A stretch of DNA of 64,000 nt, taken from Saprospiraceae bacterium (GTDB lineage: Bacteria; Bacteroidota; Bacteroidia; Chitinophagales; Saprospiraceae). Under the pieces are notes generated by a model, which worked only from the letters and a program-made list of their open reading frames with translations, was not told the origin of the DNA and did not search any database. A program made the translations under genes and the position numbers. Each line of letters opens with the position of its first letter. Positions within the stretch are counted from its first letter, which is position 1. The stretch is taken from NCBI GenBank assembly GCA_020436935.1, contig JAGQWX010000001.1, positions 124,001 to 188,000 on the forward strand, read 5' to 3'. Below, piece by piece: positions 60,145-64,000 of the stretch.

Positions 60145-61705
60145 ATACCAAATTTCCAGTAATATTCTTTCTATCGTCTTTTTGACTACGGGAATTCGTC
60201 ACACTTCCATTCATGGATATGGTTATTCCATCTTGAGCAAAGTCAAGAGTAATCAGATCAGAGTGTATGCCCTCCACAAACTTGGCATGCAATAAGAGTT
60301 TTTGGGGCTCAATCCATGTGGCTGACCCTGCAAATGGAATACCTTGCTGGTTGGACCCTTCCGGTAGAAGCGGATAAACGATTCCTTTATTTTTTGACCA
60401 TCCGTTATAATCAAAACGCATTTTTTTCCCGTCAAGACTTAGTGTACTACCTTTTGAGTCAAAGTTGATCATAGCCTTCTGAATGTTGTAATCATTGTCC
60501 ATGAGCTTGTACACCATCTTTTTACCACTCATCTTAGCCAGGGTGGAGCTGTCAGAAGGTTTTGTTGCAAGCGCAAGACCAGCAATTGTGTCCTTTAGTT
60601 TTTTGTGTGACGATTTATCTTCAGGCAAAGCATTGTCTTCAAATGCCGGAAGTAAAGTATCCCAGGCAATTTGCATGGATTTGCCCATATCCCAGCTTTC
60701 GCTGTTGATGGCAAGTACAGCGTCAAATTGTGGCATGACTATACAATATTGGCCATAGGCTCCGTCACCCCTGTAAAACCCGGGTTTGCACCTCCAAAAC
60801 TGGTAGCCATATCCCTGGCCCCAATCGCTGTCATTGTCCTGAGATGAGGATTGGAACTTTGTAGCTTCATCAATCCATGCTTTTGACAATATGCGCTTAC
60901 CCTCCCAGGTACCTTCATTGAGGTACAACTGGCCAAACCTGGCAATCGACTCCGTACTGACCCGCAAGCCGTAACCTCCGGTATTGATGCCCTGAGGAGA
61001 CTCCTCCCAATCATAATCGGTAATGCCCAATGGATCAAACAATCTTGGTTTCAGAAAATCAATCAACTTTTTGCCAGATACCTTTTGGACAATGGCGCTT
61101 TGCATATAGGTTGATCCTGTATTGTACAAAAAATGACTCCCCGGAGCATGAATGACCGGATGGGCCAGAAAACTCTGTACCCATGTTTTATCTTCGTTAG
61201 CCCTCAACACAGGCATGGTATCAGAATCGTGGCCAGTGTTCATACACAGTAGGTGGTGGATTGTCATGGCTTTGAGGTTGTCAGAAATCACCTCTGGCAA
61301 AGATTCCGGAAAAAAGTCGATGACCTTATCCGTGACTTTGAGTAATCCATCATCTACGAGCATGCCTATAGCGCTGCTGGTAAAGCTTTTTGACAAAGAA
61401 TAAAGGGTGTGTTTACCACCTTTCTCAAATGGATTCCAATAAGCTTCTGCGATTTTTTTACCGTGCCTCAGCAGAATAAAACTATGCCACTCATATGCAC
61501 ACTTATTTGCTTCCTCAATGAATTTTGTGATGGCTGATGATGATATTCCCTGGGATTCAGGGCTTACCAGTGGAAATACCTCTTTGAAAGCTTTTGCAGA
61601 ATCCGCGCCTGATGCCGAACGGAGCGCATGGATAAAAAGCTCAGGCATACCTAATGCCGCCGTACCGAAAGCAGCAGAATGAAGAAAATTGCGTCTTGTG
61701 GTCAT
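60143..61705 (-). CDS. Tat-exported beta-lactamase-fold serine hydrolase
   Basis: From the ATG at 61705 the 520-residue product starts MTTRRNFLHSAAFGTAALG, a twin-arginine signal (TRRNFLH). The SxxK tetrad is YSLSKSFTS (Ser about 103, Lys about 106) and the Tyr motif is FLYNTGSTYM (YxN). A C-terminal domain of about 150 residues follows the catalytic part (TLAKMSGKKMVYKLMDNDYNIQKAMINFDSKG...), making it longer than the sibling at 58165-59463. Folded export suggests a periplasmic esterase, peptidase or beta-lactamase relative. Substrate unknown. Confidence 0.88.
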   Translation of the reverse strand: MTTRRNFLHSAAFGTAALGMPELFIHALRSASGADSAKAFKEVFPLVSPESQGISSSAITKFIEEANKCAYEWHSFILLRHGKKIAEAYWNPFEKGGKHTLYSLSKSFTSSAIGMLVDDGLLKVTDKVIDFFPESLPEVISDNLKAMTIHHLLCMNTGHDSDTMPVLRANEDKTWVQSFLAHPVIHAPGSHFLYNTGSTYMQSAIVQKVSGKKLIDFLKPRLFDPLGITDYDWEESPQGINTGGYGLRVSTESIARFGQLYLNEGTWEGKRILSKAWIDEATKFQSSSQDNDSDWGQGYGYQFWRCKPGFYRGDGAYGQYCIVMPQFDAVLAINSESWDMGKSMQIAWDTLLPAFEDNALPEDKSSHKKLKDTIAGLALATKPSDSSTLAKMSGKKMVYKLMDNDYNIQKAMINFDSKGSTLSLDGKKMRFDYNGWSKNKGIVYPLLPEGSNQQGIPFAGSATWIEPQKLLLHAKFVEGIHSDLITLDFAQDGITISMNGSVTNSRSQKDDRKNITGNLV

Positions 61706-61854
61706 AATCAATTTGAATTTTCAAGTCTTGAAGGCTCTAATTTACAAATCCATCATTCACTTGGGTTTAATTCCTTGTTAAAGTGTTTTTACGATTTTAA
61801 GGCGCCAATGGATTGTCTTTTATTTATGTTATCAAAACCTTAAATCAAGGGTCA

Positions 61855-62823
61855 ATGGCAGTGAAAAAAGTATTTGTGTCCTGGGATATTCCTGAAATTG
61901 GGATTAAAATGATGGAAGATGCGGGCTTGCTTGTGGAAGTATGGAAGGGAAACAAGCCTTTGACTCAGGAAGAACTGATCGCCAAGCTCAGAGGATTTAA
62001 TGTATGTCTCAGTTTGAGCATTGATAAACTGGATGGTACATTTTTTCAGCAATGTGCTCATTTGGACGTTGTAAGTCAATTTTCCGTAGGGTATGATAAT
62101 ATTGATTTGTCTGCAGCATCCAAGGCCGGAATTCCATTGGGCAATGCTCCGGGCGCAATGACAGAAGCAACTGCAGATATTGCCTTTGGCTTGATGATTG
62201 CTGCTTCCCGAAAATTCTTTTTCATGCATCAGCAGATTATCAACGGAGCATGGAAGGTCAATCCACCTCAGGCTTTTTTGGGTCAGGAATTGCGAGGCAA
62301 AACCATCGGTATCTTTGGTATGGGTAAAATCGGCACTGAAATGGCAAGATTGTGCCATCAGGCTTATGGTATGGAAGTCATTTATCACAATAGACATCCC
62401 TTAGACCACCCATTGTCCTTTGATGCAAAGTATGTCAGCTTTGATGATCTTATGGCAGAAAGTGATGTACTTTCTGTGCATGCTGCTTTATCTCACTCTA
62501 CACAAGGCATTTTTGACATCAAAGCATTTTCAAAAATGAAATCAACTTCAATATTCATCAATACATCCAGAGGAGGATTAGTTGTTGAGGAGGACCTGGT
62601 CTCCGCTTTGAAAGATAAAATGATTTGGGGGGCAGGGCTTGATGTCACAAACCCGGAACCTATGAGAGCGGATCACCCACTTTTGATGATGGAAAATGTT
62701 TGCGTCTTACCACACATCGGTTCTGCGACGGTAGAAGCCAGAGCGGAAATGAGCAGGCTCGCGGCACTGAATATCATTGAGTTTTACAAATCTGGCAAAG
62801 TTGTTCATCCAATTGGCCAATGA
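61855..62823 (+). CDS. D-2-hydroxyacid dehydrogenase
   Basis: An NAD(P)-dependent dehydrogenase of 322 residues from the ATG at 61855 (an earlier in-frame ATG at 61813 gives a non-homologous head). The Rossmann motif is TIGIFGMGKIGTEMARLC, with the signature triad Arg in NTSRGGLVVEEDL, Glu in DVTNPEPMRADHPLL and His in LPHIGSATVEAR. It resembles glyoxylate/hydroxypyruvate reductases (GyaR type). It would interconvert glyoxylate and glycolate, or a related 2-keto acid pair, in the cytoplasm. Confidence 0.93.
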   Translation: MAVKKVFVSWDIPEIGIKMMEDAGLLVEVWKGNKPLTQEELIAKLRGFNVCLSLSIDKLDGTFFQQCAHLDVVSQFSVGYDNIDLSAASKAGIPLGNAPGAMTEATADIAFGLMIAASRKFFFMHQQIINGAWKVNPPQAFLGQELRGKTIGIFGMGKIGTEMARLCHQAYGMEVIYHNRHPLDHPLSFDAKYVSFDDLMAESDVLSVHAALSHSTQGIFDIKAFSKMKSTSIFINTSRGGLVVEEDLVSALKDKMIWGAGLDVTNPEPMRADHPLLMMENVCVLPHIGSATVEARAEMSRLAALNIIEFYKSGKVVHPIGQ

Positions 62824-62895
62824 AGATTTACAGATTATTAATATGGCTTTGTTTACAGATGGCGTAAATTAGCTGCTATATCCTTATTTAATCAT

Positions 62896-64000
62896 ATGAG
62901 ACTTTACTTTATCGCTTCTATTGCTATTTCTTCTTTTCTATTTACTTTTCTTTCATGTAAGAATGACTCTTCTGTACCTGCAGCACCTGATACCAGAATT
63001 GTCATTCGTCTTGCCGACAATCCAGAAAGGATCAACCCTATTTTGTTTCCTTCAGGCCCTGCAAGAGAAGTTTATCAATATATTTTTCTTCCAATGGCAG
63101 AACTTGATGGAGAAAGTCTTGAGTTTATACCTGTCATGATAAAAAACATCCCGGTTCTAAAGGAAGACAACGGGAAAATTTCTCTTAGCGTTGAAATTCT
63201 GGAAGAAGCCAGCTGGTCAGATGGTAAGCCAGTGACGGCTGATGATTATATTTTTACTTTAAAGACTATTTTTCACCCGGAGTGTAACACTTTTGCTTAT
63301 AAATATTTGGTTGATCAGGTGGACAGTGTTTCAGTTGATTCAGAGAATAAAAAGAAGTTTACCATTTATTTCAGTGATTATGCCATGCAGTTGATCGAAA
63401 GTGCGCTCAGTTTTGAAATTTTGCCTGCCCATCTTTATGATCCGGACAACAATGGTGAAGGGTTTTCATTGGCTGATCTAAAGAACGAAGAAAAAACTGC
63501 TGCTTTGGACAGCACAGAAAGTTATCATCGTTTTGCTGAAAGTTTCAACAGTCAGAAATACAGTGCAGAAATCATCGAAGGGAGCGGACCATATGCTTTC
63601 ATAGAGTGGAAGCCCAATGAGTCCATTGTCATCAAAAGGAAAGAAAACTATTGGGGATCTGGCAAAGGGCAAAGTCTTGATAACAGGCCATCAGAAATTG
63701 TATTTGCTATCATTCCAGACGAAGTATCTGCATTAACACAATTGTCAGAAGGTAAAATAGACGTAATCAGCAATGTAAGCCAAAACAGTCTTTCTCTATT
63801 TGAGGATTCTTTGAAAATGGCTAAAAACTTTGAAGTTTTAAAAGTCCAGCAGCCGCGATATTTTGTTTTGCTGCTCAATCATAAACATCCTGCTTTGAGT
63901 GAGCCTGCTGTCAGAAAGGCATTGGATATGTTGCACAATGACCCTGAATACATTGAAGTATTTGAAAATGGGGAAGGCATAGACATGTATTCTTTTGTTC
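62896..64000 (+). CDS. Oligopeptide-type ABC transporter substrate-binding lipoprotein, 3' end missing
   Basis: The frame opens at an ATG at 62896 and runs off the right edge with at least 368 codons. The signal MRLYFIASIAISSFLFTFLSC has a lipobox Cys at residue 21. The SBP_bac_5 (DppA/OppA) fold is visible in INPILFPSGPAREVYQYIF, EEASWSDGKPVTADDYIFTLKTIF and SGPYAFIEWKPNESIVIKRKENYWG. It would deliver peptides or similar ligands to an inner-membrane permease that must be encoded elsewhere or downstream. Confidence 0.9.
   Translation, partial: MRLYFIASIAISSFLFTFLSCKNDSSVPAAPDTRIVIRLADNPERINPILFPSGPAREVYQYIFLPMAELDGESLEFIPVMIKNIPVLKEDNGKISLSVEILEEASWSDGKPVTADDYIFTLKTIFHPECNTFAYKYLVDQVDSVSVDSENKKKFTIYFSDYAMQLIESALSFEILPAHLYDPDNNGEGFSLADLKNEEKTAALDSTESYHRFAESFNSQKYSAEIIEGSGPYAFIEWKPNESIVIKRKENYWGSGKGQSLDNRPSEIVFAIIPDEVSALTQLSEGKIDVISNVSQNSLSLFEDSLKMAKNFEVLKVQQPRYFVLLLNHKHPALSEPAVRKALDMLHNDPEYIEVFENGEGIDMYSFV

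Overview
The window is a moderately AT-rich chromosomal segment from a member of the Bacteroidota. The lineage evidence is the giant type IX secretion translocon protein SprA next to ruvA, a T9SS C-terminal sorting domain, DUF6089 and DUF4294 proteins, an AtpB with a histidine-rich periplasmic extension, an F-ATPase operon from which atpD-atpC is detached, an RprX/RprY-like two-component pair, few Shine-Dalgarno sequences and many TANNTTTG-type -7 promoter boxes. A Saprospiraceae-like organism is plausible, but nothing here proves the family.

Layout. 1-1181: 5' part of a secreted S8 protease. 1.4-6.9 kb: atpB-E-F-H-A-G read leftward, ended by a perfect 15-bp hairpin terminator, with further hairpins inside the operon. 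7.1-13.2 kb: acyl-CoA ligase, rsmA, yqeY-like gene, BamA-superfamily outer-membrane protein and an inositol-monophosphatase-like enzyme. 13.3-19.3 kb: a one-directional accessory cassette (type IIG restriction-modification enzyme, HigB/HigA-ImmA toxin-antitoxin, NYN nuclease). 19.4-24.8 kb: YfcH-like epimerase, atpD-atpC, DUF6089 protein, polysaccharide deacetylase, lipoprotein. 25-33 kb: pruA, a four-copy tandem repeat, a fused alpha/beta hydrolase, three SDR-type enzymes, an AraC regulator and a CPBP membrane protein. 33-38.6 kb: hemB-yidD, YefM/YoeB-like and MazF-like toxin-antitoxin loci, a PQQ-dehydrogenase/cytochrome c fusion and a DUF4294 protein. 38.6-47 kb: EamA transporter, O-methyltransferase, a conserved unknown protein, radA, sucA, a T9SS cargo protein and yraN. 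46.6-57 kb: the two-component pair, sprA and ruvA. 57-64 kb: PfkB kinase, two serine hydrolases flanking yceI, a 2-hydroxyacid dehydrogenase and the 5' part of an oligopeptide-binding lipoprotein.

Functional picture. Most of the window is core metabolism and envelope biogenesis: oxidative phosphorylation, TCA (sucA), proline catabolism (pruA), heme (hemB), DNA repair (radA, ruvA), outer-membrane assembly and T9SS export. The accessory content is the 6-kb defence cassette and two further toxin-antitoxin pairs. No complete novel multi-gene system could be demonstrated. The best leads for new biology are regulatory: a terminator-like element between atpE and atpF, TANNTTTG boxes lying 2-7 nt before start codons (possible leaderless mRNAs), two abutting perfect palindromes upstream of yceI, several inverted-repeat operators and a tandem repeat after pruA. 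No tRNA, rRNA, CRISPR array, transposase or integrase was found.
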